DNA of 64,000 nucleotides from Alteromonas ponticola (GTDB lineage: Bacteria > Pseudomonadota > Gammaproteobacteria > Enterobacterales > Alteromonadaceae), in the NCBI RefSeq assembly GCF_012911815.1, contig NZ_JAATNW010000002.1, forward strand, positions 472,980 to 536,979, given 5' to 3'. A model generated the notes under the pieces. It did not search any database. It worked only from the letters and a program-made list of their open reading frames with translations, and was not told the origin of the DNA. Shown here piece by piece: positions 47,202-56,424 of this stretch. The translations under genes were made by a program, and so were the position numbers. Every line of letters begins with the position of its first letter. The stretch's first letter is position 1.

Positions 47202-48105
47202 ACCAGGCTCCCAGCAGATAACCCACTATCAGTGCAGATAAAAACGATAACCCCAGCCACAGCGTATGCTGATGACGCAATCTTTGCCCCACCACATCGT
47301 CGCCGAGTATTTGCTTGGCAGCAGCTAGAAAAATCGGCTTTTTGACCACGGGATTCTGCTTGGTGTAGGACAACATCAAAGCTCGGTCACACAGTAAATT
47401 TATTACCCTTGGGATCCCCGCAGTAATGCGGTGGATAGCTTTAAGTGTAGACTTGCTGAACAGGCTGATATCACCTTTGGCCACGCCCAATCGGTGTTCT
47501 ACGTAAGCACTTACTTCGTTGGCATTTAGAGGTAACAGATGATAGCGTGCAGTAATTCGTTGAGAGAGCTGGCGCAGCTCCGGACGTTTAAGCAGTTGCT
47601 GAAGTTCAGGCTGACCAATCAGCACCACTTTAAGCAATTTGTCTCGATTGGTCTCCAGATTGGTCAACAGACGCAGCTGTTCTAATACTTCGGGTAACAA
47701 GTGTTGGGCCTCGTCAATCATCAGCACGGTGTTGATACCTGCGTGATGATTATTGGCTAACTTGGCCAATATGCAATCAGTAAAATATTTCAGACTCGCT
47801 TTATCCAGTTCACACTCAATGCCCAATTCATCGCAAACCGTGGCGAGCAATTCAATGGCAGACAGGGTGGGATTAAGGATCATCGCTACCTGCGTGTTAT
47901 CAGGTAATTGCTGCAAAAGTTTGCGCGATACCGTGGTTTTACCGGTGCCGACTTCGCCGGTTAACATCACAAAGCCTCCGCTTTCTCGCAGCCCAAATGT
48001 CAGATGAGCCAATGCCTCTTTATGACGCGGGCTCATGAAAAGATAATCCGGATTGGGTGCGATGGAAAACGGGTTGTCGTTTAATCCAAAATAATTAAGG
48101 TACAT
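47194..48105 (-). CDS. gspA: GspA/ExeA-like AAA ATPase
   Basis: GspA is the inner-membrane ATPase working with GspB in secretin assembly. The 303-residue protein opens with YFGLNDNPFSIAPNPDYLF, the family hallmark. Walker A GEVGTGKTT is at 50-58 and Walker B VLMIDEAQHLLP near 125. A winged-helix part and a single C-terminal membrane segment (about 283-301) follow. It stops there, so it lacks the periplasmic peptidoglycan-binding domain of Aeromonas ExeA; peptidoglycan contact would have to come from another protein. Other gsp genes are not in the window. Confidence 0.88.
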   Translation of the reverse strand: MYLNYFGLNDNPFSIAPNPDYLFMSPRHKEALAHLTFGLRESGGFVMLTGEVGTGKTTVSRKLLQQLPDNTQVAMILNPTLSAIELLATVCDELGIECELDKASLKYFTDCILAKLANNHHAGINTVLMIDEAQHLLPEVLEQLRLLTNLETNRDKLLKVVLIGQPELQQLLKRPELRQLSQRITARYHLLPLNANEVSAYVEHRLGVAKGDISLFSKSTLKAIHRITAGIPRVINLLCDRALMLSYTKQNPVVKKPIFLAAAKQILGDDVVGQRLRHQHTLWLGLSFLSALIVGYLLGAWYV

Positions 48106-48299
48106 GCCTGTTACAGTGTCTGAAATATATCGCGAACTAAACTAACCACAGCCAATACAGATGTCAAAAGATTACTCGACTATTCTTAGTATTTTCACTC
48201 AGGCATACTATCAGCTGTTGTCCATGGCGATATCGAATACGCCAGATCTGGCCGTGTGCAACCATGACAATGACTAATAATCGGTAACGAAGGAAAGGC

Positions 48300-49412
48300 A
48301 TGCAAATTTATCTGGTAGGTGGTGCAGTGCGTGATGAACTGCTAAACCGGAAAGTAACTGAAAGAGATTTTGTCGTTGTGGGCGCAACGCCAGAACAGAT
48401 GCTGGATAAAGGCTTCACTCAGGTTGGCAAAGATTTTCCGGTTTTTTTACATCCTAAAACCAAAGAGGAGTACGCACTGGCCCGCACTGAGCGAAAATCT
48501 GGCAAGGGTTATACCGGCTTTGTCTGTAATGCCAGTGCTGACGTTACTCTTGAAGAGGATTTGTTGCGTCGCGATCTTACCATTAATGCTATGGCAAGAG
48601 ATGCCGATGGAAACCTGATCGACCCCTTTAACGGCCTGACCGACTTAGACAGTCGCATAATCAGACACGTATCCACGGCATTTATTGAAGATCCCCTGCG
48701 GGTATTCCGTGTTGCTCGTTTTGCTGCACGTTATGCCCATCTGGGATTCACCATTGCCGAAGAGACTCTACAACTTATGCAAACCGTAGCGGTCCATAAT
48801 GAGCTGGATCACCTGTCAGCCGAGCGGGTATGGCACGAGACCCAGCGTAGTTTGCAGGAGCAGGATCCACAGGTTTATTTTACCACTTTATCGCAGACCA
48901 ATGGCCTGTATCCCTGGTTGCAGGAATTGACCGCATTAAACAACACTGCGTACGCTGGGTTAGCCTTATCGGCCAAACGTGGGTACAGTGCGCACGAGCG
49001 TTTTGCCGTATTGACCAGCCAGTTGTCTGCCGCTAAAGCAGCATCCTTGTGCAAACGTTTAAAAGCGCCAAATGTGTTTTCGGAATTAGCTTTACTTGCA
49101 GCTGAATACGCGTTTGCGTTAGCGGGTTCGCTAACTGCTGAGCAACTACTCAACCTCTTCAACCATGCCGACAGTTGGCGCAAACCTTCGCGTTTTGAAG
49201 CATTGCTTAATGTCGCGTCCTGCGTTGAACCGCAGCAACACAATCATCGCGAGACCACGATTTTACAGGCGCTGAACGCGGCGGCAAATATAGACACACA
49301 ACCGATAGTCAAAGCGGGTTACAAAGGCGGTGCAATTAAAACGGAACTGAATAAGCAACGATTGCAGGTAATTTCACAAATTCTTGCAGACAAAGGCGGC
49401 ACAGGCGGATAA
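48300..49412 (+). CDS. cca: CCA tRNA nucleotidyltransferase, HD domain missing
   Basis: Cca adds or repairs the 3' CCA of tRNAs. The 370-residue protein follows E. coli Cca closely through the catalytic head (VGGAVRDELLN, RDFVVVGATPEQML, FPVFLHPKTKEEYALARTER, RRDLTINAMA, DPLRVFRVARFAARYAHLGF) and rejoins it in the tail (KRLKAPN, ADSWRKPSRFE, KAGYKGGAIK). The middle HD phosphohydrolase domain is shortened: where E. coli has CHDLGKG, this protein reads TSQLSA. Nucleotidyltransferase activity should be intact; 2',3'-cyclic phosphodiesterase/phosphatase activity should be absent. It is divergent from gspA. Confidence 0.94.
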   Translation: MQIYLVGGAVRDELLNRKVTERDFVVVGATPEQMLDKGFTQVGKDFPVFLHPKTKEEYALARTERKSGKGYTGFVCNASADVTLEEDLLRRDLTINAMARDADGNLIDPFNGLTDLDSRIIRHVSTAFIEDPLRVFRVARFAARYAHLGFTIAEETLQLMQTVAVHNELDHLSAERVWHETQRSLQEQDPQVYFTTLSQTNGLYPWLQELTALNNTAYAGLALSAKRGYSAHERFAVLTSQLSAAKAASLCKRLKAPNVFSELALLAAEYAFALAGSLTAEQLLNLFNHADSWRKPSRFEALLNVASCVEPQQHNHRETTILQALNAAANIDTQPIVKAGYKGGAIKTELNKQRLQVISQILADKGGTGG

Positions 49413-49453
49413 CAATGCTACAATAGCCAATTTATCAGGCTGTCTGCATTTAT

Positions 49454-50653
49454 ATGACTTTTGAAGATTTGGATCTGGATTCAGAATTATGCCACGCGTT
49501 GGCTGATATGAACTTCACTGGCCCCACCAGCATTCAGGAAAGTGTGATTCCTGCAGCAATGGAAGGCAAGGATATTTTGGCATCGGCCCCCACAGGCACA
49601 GGCAAAACGGCCGCATTTTTGTTACCCGCCTGCCAGTACCTGTTGGATTTCCCCCGCAGTGAGCCGGGTGCAACGCGCATATTGATACTGACTCCCACCC
49701 GGGAATTAGCCTTACAGGTGTATGAACAGGCGAAAGCTATAACCAAGTATACCGATCTGGTATGCGGTGTTATAACGGGTGGCATCAATTACGGTACCGA
49801 CAATGAGACTTTAAGCAAGAATCTGGATATTCTGGTAGCCACTCCAGGCCGCCTGTTTGAGCATATTAATAACGAACATGCTGATTGCCGGAATATCGAA
49901 TGTTTAATTCTGGATGAAGCCGATCGTATGTTGGACATGGGGTTTGGCGGTATCGTCGGACAAATTGCCGGCGAAGCCCGGTGGCGCAAACAAAACATGC
50001 TATTTTCCGCCACTCTGGAAGGTGTCGGAGTAAAACGCTTTGCATCTGATATCTTAAATGATCCAGTAGAAGTTACCGCGAATCCGTCCCGCAAGGAAAA
50101 AGCCAAGACTCATCAGTGGTACCATCTTGCCGACGATTTAGCACACAAAGATGCGCTACTGGTGCATATTCTGTCTAACCAGATAGACAACGCCATCGTA
50201 TTTATCAAAACCCGCGACCGCCTGGATATGCTTAAAAGCAAACTGATGTCCAACGGGTTGCATGTCAGCTGGCTACAGGGCGAAATGCCACAGGATAAGC
50301 GTAATGCCGCGCTGGCGTCGTTTAAAGAGGGTAAAGTTAAAATACTGCTGGCCACGGATGTCGCTGCAAGAGGGCTTGATGTTCCCAATGTCAGCCACGT
50401 GATTAACTACGACATGCCGCGCACCGCCGATGTTTATGTACATCGCGTGGGCCGTACTGGCCGTGCTGGTGCCAAAGGCACAGCGATTTCATTAATTGAG
50501 GCGCATGACTTTGAAATGATAGGTAAAGTGGGCCGCTATATGAACGAACCGCTTAAGGCGCGGGTTGTCGACGAACTCAGACCCAAACATAAGCCACCTT
50601 CGACCATTCGTAAAAAGAAAAAAGCAAAAACGAAAACAAAGGGGAAAAAGTGA
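49454..50653 (+). CDS. srmB: DEAD-box RNA helicase SrmB
   Basis: SrmB helps early assembly of the 50S ribosomal subunit. The 399-residue protein has the Q motif (FTGPTSIQ), motif I APTGTGKT (about 44-51), Ia PTREL, II DEAD (in LILDEADRMLDMG), III SAT, and the helicase C motifs IVFIKTR, ATDVAARGLDVP and HRVGRTGRAG. Sequence features shared with E. coli SrmB include RWRKQNMLFSATLEG and VDELRPK. The C-terminal tail is short and lysine-rich, ending after PPSTIRKKKK, about 45 residues shorter than in E. coli. Its end overlaps rdgB by four bases (GTGA). Confidence 0.93.
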   Translation: MTFEDLDLDSELCHALADMNFTGPTSIQESVIPAAMEGKDILASAPTGTGKTAAFLLPACQYLLDFPRSEPGATRILILTPTRELALQVYEQAKAITKYTDLVCGVITGGINYGTDNETLSKNLDILVATPGRLFEHINNEHADCRNIECLILDEADRMLDMGFGGIVGQIAGEARWRKQNMLFSATLEGVGVKRFASDILNDPVEVTANPSRKEKAKTHQWYHLADDLAHKDALLVHILSNQIDNAIVFIKTRDRLDMLKSKLMSNGLHVSWLQGEMPQDKRNAALASFKEGKVKILLATDVAARGLDVPNVSHVINYDMPRTADVYVHRVGRTGRAGAKGTAISLIEAHDFEMIGKVGRYMNEPLKARVVDELRPKHKPPSTIRKKKKAKTKTKGKK

Positions 50654-51255
50654 CCACCTTTCCTAAAAAGATAGTGCTCGCCTCTGGCAATAAGGGCAAA
50701 ATCCGTGAATTTGAAACTTTATTCGGTGAGCTGGGTGTAGAAATTATCCCCCAGGGCACATTGGGTGTGAGTGACGTGCCAGAAACAGGCACCACTTTTG
50801 TTGAAAACGCTATCATTAAAGCGCGCCACGCGGCCAAAGTAACCGGCTTACCCGCCATTGCTGATGATTCTGGCATTGTGGTACAGGCGCTGGATGGTGC
50901 TCCGGGAATTTACTCGGCTCGGTTTGCCGGCATCGATGCCAGCGATCAGGATAATATTGATTTACTGCTTGATCGCCTTGACGGTCAGACCAACCGCAAC
51001 GCCTATTTTTTTTGTATGCTGGTAATGATGCGTCATGCCGATGATCCGGTACCTGTCATCAGCCAGGGCGCATGGCATGGTTCAATTACCCAATCGCAGC
51101 AGGGCTCGGCAGGGTTTGGCTATGATCCGGTGTTTTATGTCAACGAGCACCAATGTACTGCTGCGCAACTGGATAAAGCGCAAAAAAATAAGATCAGCCA
51201 CCGTGGACAAGCGCTCACTGCGCTGATGCAGCAAATGAGGCAAGTGTTTGCGTAA
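50650..51255 (+). CDS. rdgB: dITP/XTP pyrophosphatase RdgB
   Basis: RdgB hydrolyses non-canonical purine triphosphates (ITP, dITP, XTP) to keep them out of nucleic acids. The 201-residue HAM1-family protein has VLASGNKGKIREFE (about 9-22), FVENAIIKARHAA, and ADDSGIVVQALDGAPGIYSA with the metal-binding acids near 71-72. FGYDPVF and SHRGQAL lie near the C-terminus. It starts with GTG 50650 overlapping the srmB stop. hemW begins inside its last codons, and the rdgB-hemW pairing is widely conserved. Confidence 0.96.
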   Translation: MTTFPKKIVLASGNKGKIREFETLFGELGVEIIPQGTLGVSDVPETGTTFVENAIIKARHAAKVTGLPAIADDSGIVVQALDGAPGIYSARFAGIDASDQDNIDLLLDRLDGQTNRNAYFFCMLVMMRHADDPVPVISQGAWHGSITQSQQGSAGFGYDPVFYVNEHQCTAAQLDKAQKNKISHRGQALTALMQQMRQVFA

Positions 51256-52387
51256 TCCTCCACTGAGTCTCTATGTGCACATTCCGTGGTGCGTTCAAAA
51301 ATGCCCTTACTGCGACTTCAATTCGCACGGGGTGAAATCCACCATTCCCGAAAAAGAATACATACAGCACCTGTTGGATGATTTGGCGGTGGATGCCAGA
51401 TTAGTCGGCGAGCGTCCGGTTGAAACCATTTTTATCGGTGGTGGTACCCCCAGTCTGTTTTCAGAACAGGGTATTGCCGATTTACTCAAGGGCATACGCC
51501 AGCGAGTTAACTTAACCCACAATGCAGAAATAACCATGGAAGCCAATCCGGGTACCATGGAGTCAGCGCGCTTTGACGGCTATGTGGAAGCCGGCGTCAA
51601 TCGTTTGTCAGTGGGTGTACAAAGCTTTCAGACCCAACATTTAAAAATTCTTGGTCGCATTCATGATAGCGAACAAGCCAAACGTGCCATCAGCATTGCG
51701 CAGGGTGCTAGCCTTGCCAGCTTCAATCTGGATTTAATGCATGGATTACCCGAGCAATCCATCGACAATGCACTAACTGATTTAGCCACTGGCATCGAAC
51801 TGGCACCACCCCATTTATCCTGGTATCAGTTGACCATTGAGCCCAATACGCCCTTCTACTCCAAGCCACCCACATTGCCTGATGATGATATCCTGTGGGA
51901 CATTCAGGCAAAGGGCCATGCTTTGTTGAAACAACATGGTTATCACCAGTACGAAATATCGGCGTACAGTCAACCAGGTAAACAATGTCAACACAACCTT
52001 AATTACTGGCGTTTCGGAGATTACCTGGGAATAGGTTGCGGCGCACATGGCAAGATAACGCAGGCAGAACAAGGAATTATTGAGCGTACGGTTAAAGTAA
52101 AACACCCCCGCGGCTATATGGACTTAGCGCGGCCGTATCTTGATCGCGTTAACAGAGTAACGCAGGATGACCTGGCATTTGAATTTTTTATGAACCGTTT
52201 TCGATTAACCGAACCCTGCCCGGTTGAGGACTTTGCAGCTTTGACCGGAACCCGCCTTTCTGATCAGCAAGCAGCAGAATTGGATAAGGCCTGCGAACAG
52301 GAGTTGTTAACAATGTCTGATAGCCAGTGGCAAGTTACCCCAAAAGGTCATCGATATCTAAACAGTTTGCTGAGCGCGTTGGTGTGA
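51248..52387 (+). CDS. hemW: Radical SAM heme chaperone HemW
   Basis: HemW is a radical SAM protein that binds heme and delivers it to respiratory enzymes; it was long misnamed coproporphyrinogen oxidase. The 379-residue protein has the cluster motif CVQKCPYC (Cys15, Cys19, Cys22), GGGTPSL (about 57-63), MEANPGT, and the C-terminal HemW region (PRGYMDLARPYL, FEFFMNRFRL). The start is a TTG at 51248 with GAGG seven bases upstream, overlapping rdgB by eight bases. It lacks the extra cysteine of true HemN, as HemW does. Confidence 0.95.
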   Translation: MRNPPLSLYVHIPWCVQKCPYCDFNSHGVKSTIPEKEYIQHLLDDLAVDARLVGERPVETIFIGGGTPSLFSEQGIADLLKGIRQRVNLTHNAEITMEANPGTMESARFDGYVEAGVNRLSVGVQSFQTQHLKILGRIHDSEQAKRAISIAQGASLASFNLDLMHGLPEQSIDNALTDLATGIELAPPHLSWYQLTIEPNTPFYSKPPTLPDDDILWDIQAKGHALLKQHGYHQYEISAYSQPGKQCQHNLNYWRFGDYLGIGCGAHGKITQAEQGIIERTVKVKHPRGYMDLARPYLDRVNRVTQDDLAFEFFMNRFRLTEPCPVEDFAALTGTRLSDQQAAELDKACEQELLTMSDSQWQVTPKGHRYLNSLLSALV

Positions 52388-52470
52388 TACCAACCCGTTT
52401 TGGCGCTTGTTCAGCTAAGCGATAGCGACGAGTTCCCGTCAACGTGGACAGGGAGAAACCTGCAGGCATA

Positions 52471-52499
52471 AAAAATCCCGGCTAACCAGACCGGGATTT
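52471..52499 (-). terminator. Terminator between hemW and the DUF2884-like gene
   Basis: A 9-base stem (AAATCCCGG at 52473-52481, CCGGGATTT at 52491-52499) with a nine-base loop. The minus-strand side is followed by a T-run (A-tract on the plus strand), so it best serves the minus-strand gene at 52681-53484, and may also stop hemW transcripts. The rest of 52388-52680 is AT-rich and I see no gene in it. Confidence 0.7.
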
Positions 52500-52680
52500 C
52501 ACTTCACGAAACGAATTTAAACGTACCCGATAAATGGCAACAATTTAACCAGAATAATCGCCATTAAAACGTCAAAATACGGTATCAAAATATTAAACAA
52601 GTACTGTGCCAAATATTAACTTGTTGATCTATAACCAATTCATAAAAGCGGAATTGAGCAACTGTAAATTTTTTTGACGC

Positions 52681-53484
52681 TTACCCCTTCCACTTATCGG
52701 CCGTGATGACGTCTATCGCCTTTAATTGCGGAATATTGCGTCTGAGTTGGTCTTCCGCTTTATTTAAGTCAGTTAGCGTATCGCAGAACCACTTCGCTTT
52801 GTTTTTCAGAGTAGAAGCACGTGGGCCGACATCTTTATCTATCTGCTTACCCATTTCTTCCAGTTGACGCGAAATTTGCTCTACCTTCTCACTGGATAGT
52901 TCTGGATCCGTGGTATTAATACCGCCAATGGCTGACAAAATACCACCAATAGACGTTGAAATGGCTTCTTCTAACTGCGCTTCAATTTCACTGTCAACAA
53001 ACTCATCAACACTTTCTAATGAACCGGGACCTATCGCGTAATAAGGCCCCGTATGGCGGAACTTGTCCTTCACCTTCTGCTGAACACGCTCCATTGCCAT
53101 CCTGATTTTTTCGTAACTCTCATGATCGCTACCCACCAGGCCCAGATAAACGTGGTCGATGGTTTCAATGGCAAGCTCAACGCCTTCAGTCGCCAAAATG
53201 ATCATCTTTGGAATAATGTAATGCAGGCCGGACGCATACTCATGCAACAGATCAGTATCATCGTCAGTTAACTTGATCCAGCGACCTTCGACGAAAAGCT
53301 GAGACTGATTATTAATTTGCATAACGGTGCGTGATTCGTCTAGTACCCGTAGTTGATCCTGGGTTACCAGGATCCCATAGGCAAAGTCGATGTCACAGGT
53401 AAATTCTGCCCTCACCGGTTTCTGCAAATCAAATAAGCAGACCAGTGTCAGCAGAGCAAAAATAAAGAGTGATTTTACGTTCAT
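52681..53484 (-). CDS. Exported DUF2884 (YggN-like) protein
   Basis: A 267-residue predicted periplasmic protein with a signal peptide (1-26, ending VRAE). The mature N-terminus FTCDIDFAYGILVTQDQL, two paired cysteines (FTCDI and KWFCDTL) and the long helical middle (GILSAIGGIN, KVEQISRQLEEMGKQID) fit the DUF2884/YggN family. In E. coli yggN also lies close to rdgB-hemW, which supports the call. The function of the family is unknown. Monocistronic, convergent with hemW. Confidence 0.75.
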   Translation of the reverse strand: MNVKSLFIFALLTLVCLFDLQKPVRAEFTCDIDFAYGILVTQDQLRVLDESRTVMQINNQSQLFVEGRWIKLTDDDTDLLHEYASGLHYIIPKMIILATEGVELAIETIDHVYLGLVGSDHESYEKIRMAMERVQQKVKDKFRHTGPYYAIGPGSLESVDEFVDSEIEAQLEEAISTSIGGILSAIGGINTTDPELSSEKVEQISRQLEEMGKQIDKDVGPRASTLKNKAKWFCDTLTDLNKAEDQLRRNIPQLKAIDVITADKWKG

Positions 53485-53591
53485 GAAATAATAATGCGTT
53501 TCGCGTAAGGAAATGAAAAGTACAATGAGGTTAATTCGCTAATATACAAGCCGAAAACAGCGATTAGCAAGTATTGAGGTTCATCAGAACC

Positions 53592-54083
53592 TCAACGGGC
53601 AGACTTTCTTTCAGCCGCCTCGCTCTCACTCACTTGCAGCGCTTCAAGCTGCTTTTTACCACTGGCAATATCTGTCATGTCGTAAATCATCATGCTGATA
53701 AAGTCCACTTTGCCGGTAGTTGAGGTTAGCGGTGACAATGCAATGTTTTGATACATAAAAGGTTCGCTGCCGGTGATTGGCCGATAGTTGGGAAACTTAA
53801 ACAGATACGGGCGCTGTTCCCAGGTCATAAATGCACGGGTCTTCAACTCGAACACAGGTTTGGCTTTTTGCGCAAACCAGCTTTCCTCAATATGATTGAA
53901 TAAATCAAACAGGCATTTTTGTTGAACCTCGCTGGGCAGCAGGCCACTATGGCTTTCCATAAACCCGTTCCACACCTGCACCTTAAATTGCCTGTCCAAC
54001 ACCACAATGCCCACATCAACGGACTGCAGCATGTCTGCCATCCAGTGAAACTCTCTTAAATCATCCAGCGCATCATTGGCCAC
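53592..54083 (-). CDS. Single PAS-domain protein
   Basis: A 163-residue cytoplasmic protein made of one PAS domain (about 12-140). The sequence VDVGIVVLDRQFKVQVWNGFMESHSG is typical of PAS start regions, followed by the core FLFNHI, LFKFPNYRPITGSEPFMYQN and a closing IYDMTDI. A short coiled-coil tail ends the protein, with no GGDEF, kinase or other output domain. The start overlaps the stop of the receiver-CheC gene by one base, so the two are co-translated and the PAS domain probably senses a signal for that partner. Confidence 0.82.
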   Translation of the reverse strand: MANDALDDLREFHWMADMLQSVDVGIVVLDRQFKVQVWNGFMESHSGLLPSEVQQKCLFDLFNHIEESWFAQKAKPVFELKTRAFMTWEQRPYLFKFPNYRPITGSEPFMYQNIALSPLTSTTGKVDFISMMIYDMTDIASGKKQLEALQVSESEAAERKSAR

Positions 54084-55075
54084 TACTCATCCTCCAACAG
54101 ATGTGAAAGTTTCTTATTCATGGTACTCATGGAATCTTCGGTGAATAATAGAATCAAATCGCATTGTACATTATACCCCTCCAGGCCATAGCTTAATTCA
54201 ATGGCTAAAGTACGCCGCCAGTTTACCCGGTTCATATTGATGATATCGGTGATGACCCGATGCTGCCCCAGTACCACAGGATGCCCCTGGCTGAAATTAA
54301 CATCCATTTGTTCAGCCAACCCTGTCAAACAGGTGCCGATTAACAAACTGGCCGCATCCATTAGTAACTCAAGCTGAATTTGATCATCGACTTCTTGTTT
54401 GATATCGAGAATTTTCGCCACATCCTCGAAACTGGAATCGCTTAATATACACAATGCTTCCCCGCGGATCCCGGGGCCCAAAAAACCCTGACAAACCGCT
54501 GTGACCTGCTCGTGCTGCTCAATATCAGAAAGCATCATGTGCAGTTCAGACACCTCGATGAGGTTTACGTTAGGAATGGGCAAGCGCACAAACACGTTCA
54601 TAATGCGGGCCAAATGGTCACCCGCCTGCCCCATGGCAATGTTGGTAATTTCCTGATAGCAATCACGCACGTCAGGGTCCAGTAAACTCTCTTCCTCGGC
54701 GGGCTCATCACTTGTGAGAATGTTATGTTTGATTAATACCTCACGTAGTTTTTCAGCTTTCACCGGTTTTTGAATAAAATCGATTGCACCTAAACGGGTG
54801 ACACGTTGATGCGCCTCTGGCTGGATGTCACCTGAAATCACCACTACTTGCGTAGATAACTTGAGCTGTTGAATGGCTTCTAAGGTTTGGTAGCCATCTT
54901 TTACCGGCATGTTCAAGTCAAGTAACAGCAATTGCCCTTTTCCCTGTTGCAGGGCTTCAATGGCTTCGCCACCATGCTTTGCAAAATGCATAGCGACATC
55001 CCAATCCTGAGGCAGGCATTTAGCCACCTGTTTACGGGCAACTAATGAATCATCACAAACTAAAACTGAATACAT
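54083..55075 (-). CDS. Response regulator with CheC-like domain
   Basis: A 330-residue protein with an N-terminal receiver (about 1-120) and a CheC/CheX-family phosphatase-like domain (about 130-325). The receiver has acidic residues Asp8 and Asp9, phosphoacceptor Asp53 in LLLLDLNMPVKDG and conserved Lys in FIQKPVK. The first CheC helix keeps the Glu and Asn of the active-site pattern (EITNIAMGQAG); the second (MDAASLLIGTCLTGL) has Asp and Ser in those places and may be inactive. CheC proteins dephosphorylate CheY-P. Operon with the PAS-domain gene. No other chemotaxis genes are in the window. Confidence 0.88.
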   Translation of the reverse strand: MYSVLVCDDSLVARKQVAKCLPQDWDVAMHFAKHGGEAIEALQQGKGQLLLLDLNMPVKDGYQTLEAIQQLKLSTQVVVISGDIQPEAHQRVTRLGAIDFIQKPVKAEKLREVLIKHNILTSDEPAEEESLLDPDVRDCYQEITNIAMGQAGDHLARIMNVFVRLPIPNVNLIEVSELHMMLSDIEQHEQVTAVCQGFLGPGIRGEALCILSDSSFEDVAKILDIKQEVDDQIQLELLMDAASLLIGTCLTGLAEQMDVNFSQGHPVVLGQHRVITDIINMNRVNWRRTLAIELSYGLEGYNVQCDLILLFTEDSMSTMNKKLSHLLEDE

Positions 55076-55244
55076 TGAGATTTACTACCATCCTTTAACG
55101 GTAAAGGTGACTTTCGGGTATTGCCTTTCCTGAATGTCTATAAGCGTGGGGTAAGCTATTTTTTCTAAACGACTGTACCACTGTTGGATAACTAACAGAA
55201 AAATTCACTGTAATAACAAATAGCATTTATCGGCTAAAAGTCCA

Positions 55245-55976
55245 TTATTCTAAAGTTGAAATTAGGACAGGAAGTACAAATGCAGTCAAAACGCCATTAA
55301 GTGACAACGATATCGCGGCCAGCGCACCGGTTAGTTCAGACAGTTGTAACGCTTTGGCAGTGCCAATTGCATGCGCCACGGTGCCTAGCGCCACGCCCTG
55401 CGCTGCCGGATTGTTACCCCCCAGCAACTTGAATACCCACGGACACACCATAGCGCCCACCACCCCGGTACTGATAACAAACACGGCAGCGATCGCGGGT
55501 ACGCCTCCGGTTAATGCAGCGGTTTCCATTGCCAAAGGTGTGGTAATGGATTTTACTAACATGGTCATTGAAAGCATCAGTGGCGCGTTAAACAGATAGA
55601 GCGTGAACCAGGCTAATGCGGGTGCAATCACACCACCGGCGACAATCGCCACCCAGAGTCGCCAGCCCAGCCCGGCAATGCGTTGATATTGATGGTGCAA
55701 TGGTACCGCCAGAGCGACTGTGACCGGCCCCAACAGCCAATGGATCAAACTGGTTGCGCGTTGAAACTCGCTCACAGGTACGTCCAATACAAACAGCAAA
55801 CCGCCCAGGACAAGTGCGCTAATTACCAAAGGTAATGTCAGTGGATGATTCCCGGTTAAGGTATGAATGCGCTTTGAAAACACGTAAATGGTAACGGTAA
55901 TACCTATCCAGAACAATCCACTTAACGATAGTATGCTTGCCGCCACCTGCTGAAACTGAATAACAATTTCGCTCAT
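55245..55976 (-). CDS. lrgB: LrgB/CidB family membrane protein
   Basis: A 243-residue inner-membrane protein of the LrgB family, paired with a holin-like LrgA; the system influences murein hydrolase activity and, in several bacteria, pyruvate or glycolate transport. I chose ATG 55976, which overlaps the lrgA stop as ATGA. About seven membrane segments; the family motifs are LVKSITTPLAMETAALTGG (about 135-153) and AHAIGTAKALQL (about 200-211). Normal length. Confidence 0.92.
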   Translation of the reverse strand: MSEIVIQFQQVAASILSLSGLFWIGITVTIYVFSKRIHTLTGNHPLTLPLVISALVLGGLLFVLDVPVSEFQRATSLIHWLLGPVTVALAVPLHHQYQRIAGLGWRLWVAIVAGGVIAPALAWFTLYLFNAPLMLSMTMLVKSITTPLAMETAALTGGVPAIAAVFVISTGVVGAMVCPWVFKLLGGNNPAAQGVALGTVAHAIGTAKALQLSELTGALAAISLSLNGVLTAFVLPVLISTLE

Positions 55977-56320
55977 GGTATCTCGTCGGACTGGCGTGAC
56001 AACAGTTTCTTTGCTAGCCAATAGCTTACGCCTAAGCTGACCACCGTTGAGCCAACAATGGCTAACAATATGGCGAGCAGGTTTGCCTGCAGAATTGACC
56101 AGTAAATGGCGATACCCAGCACGGCTGGAATAAAGAAAAACGACATATTAGCCAAGATCGGTTGTGCTGCACGACTTATGGCGCGGGCGAGTGCTTTAGA
56201 CAACGCCATCAGCGCAGAGAGTAACCCCAGCCCCAGCAACGCACCGGGCAACGGCAGTGAAAACTGCACCACTAACATCTCTCCACCCAGATAGCAGAGT
56301 AGGATGCTTAGCCCTCCCAC
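55973..56320 (-). CDS. lrgA: LrgA/CidA family holin-like protein
   Basis: A 115-residue protein with four membrane segments. LPLPGALLGLGLL (about 22-34) matches the LrgA/CidA signature, and MSFFFIPAVLGI the second family motif. GTG 56320 is the listed start, but no ribosome-binding site precedes it. Just upstream in frame lie codons for Ile-Lys-His-Tyr-Leu; an ATT at 56333-56335, four bases after GGGG, would give a more usual N-terminus. An in-frame TAG lies further upstream, so no ATG start is available. Couples to lrgB by a four-base overlap. Confidence 0.85.
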   Translation of the reverse strand: MGGLSILLCYLGGEMLVVQFSLPLPGALLGLGLLSALMALSKALARAISRAAQPILANMSFFFIPAVLGIAIYWSILQANLLAILLAIVGSTVVSLGVSYWLAKKLLSRQSDEIP

Positions 56321-56424
56321 CAGATAATGTTTAATAACGCCCCGCTAACCAGCTAGTCATCTATCCGTTCATGGTAGCGTAAATCCGTCTCCAATGATGT
56401 AAAAATTCAGCTTACAACTGATTG

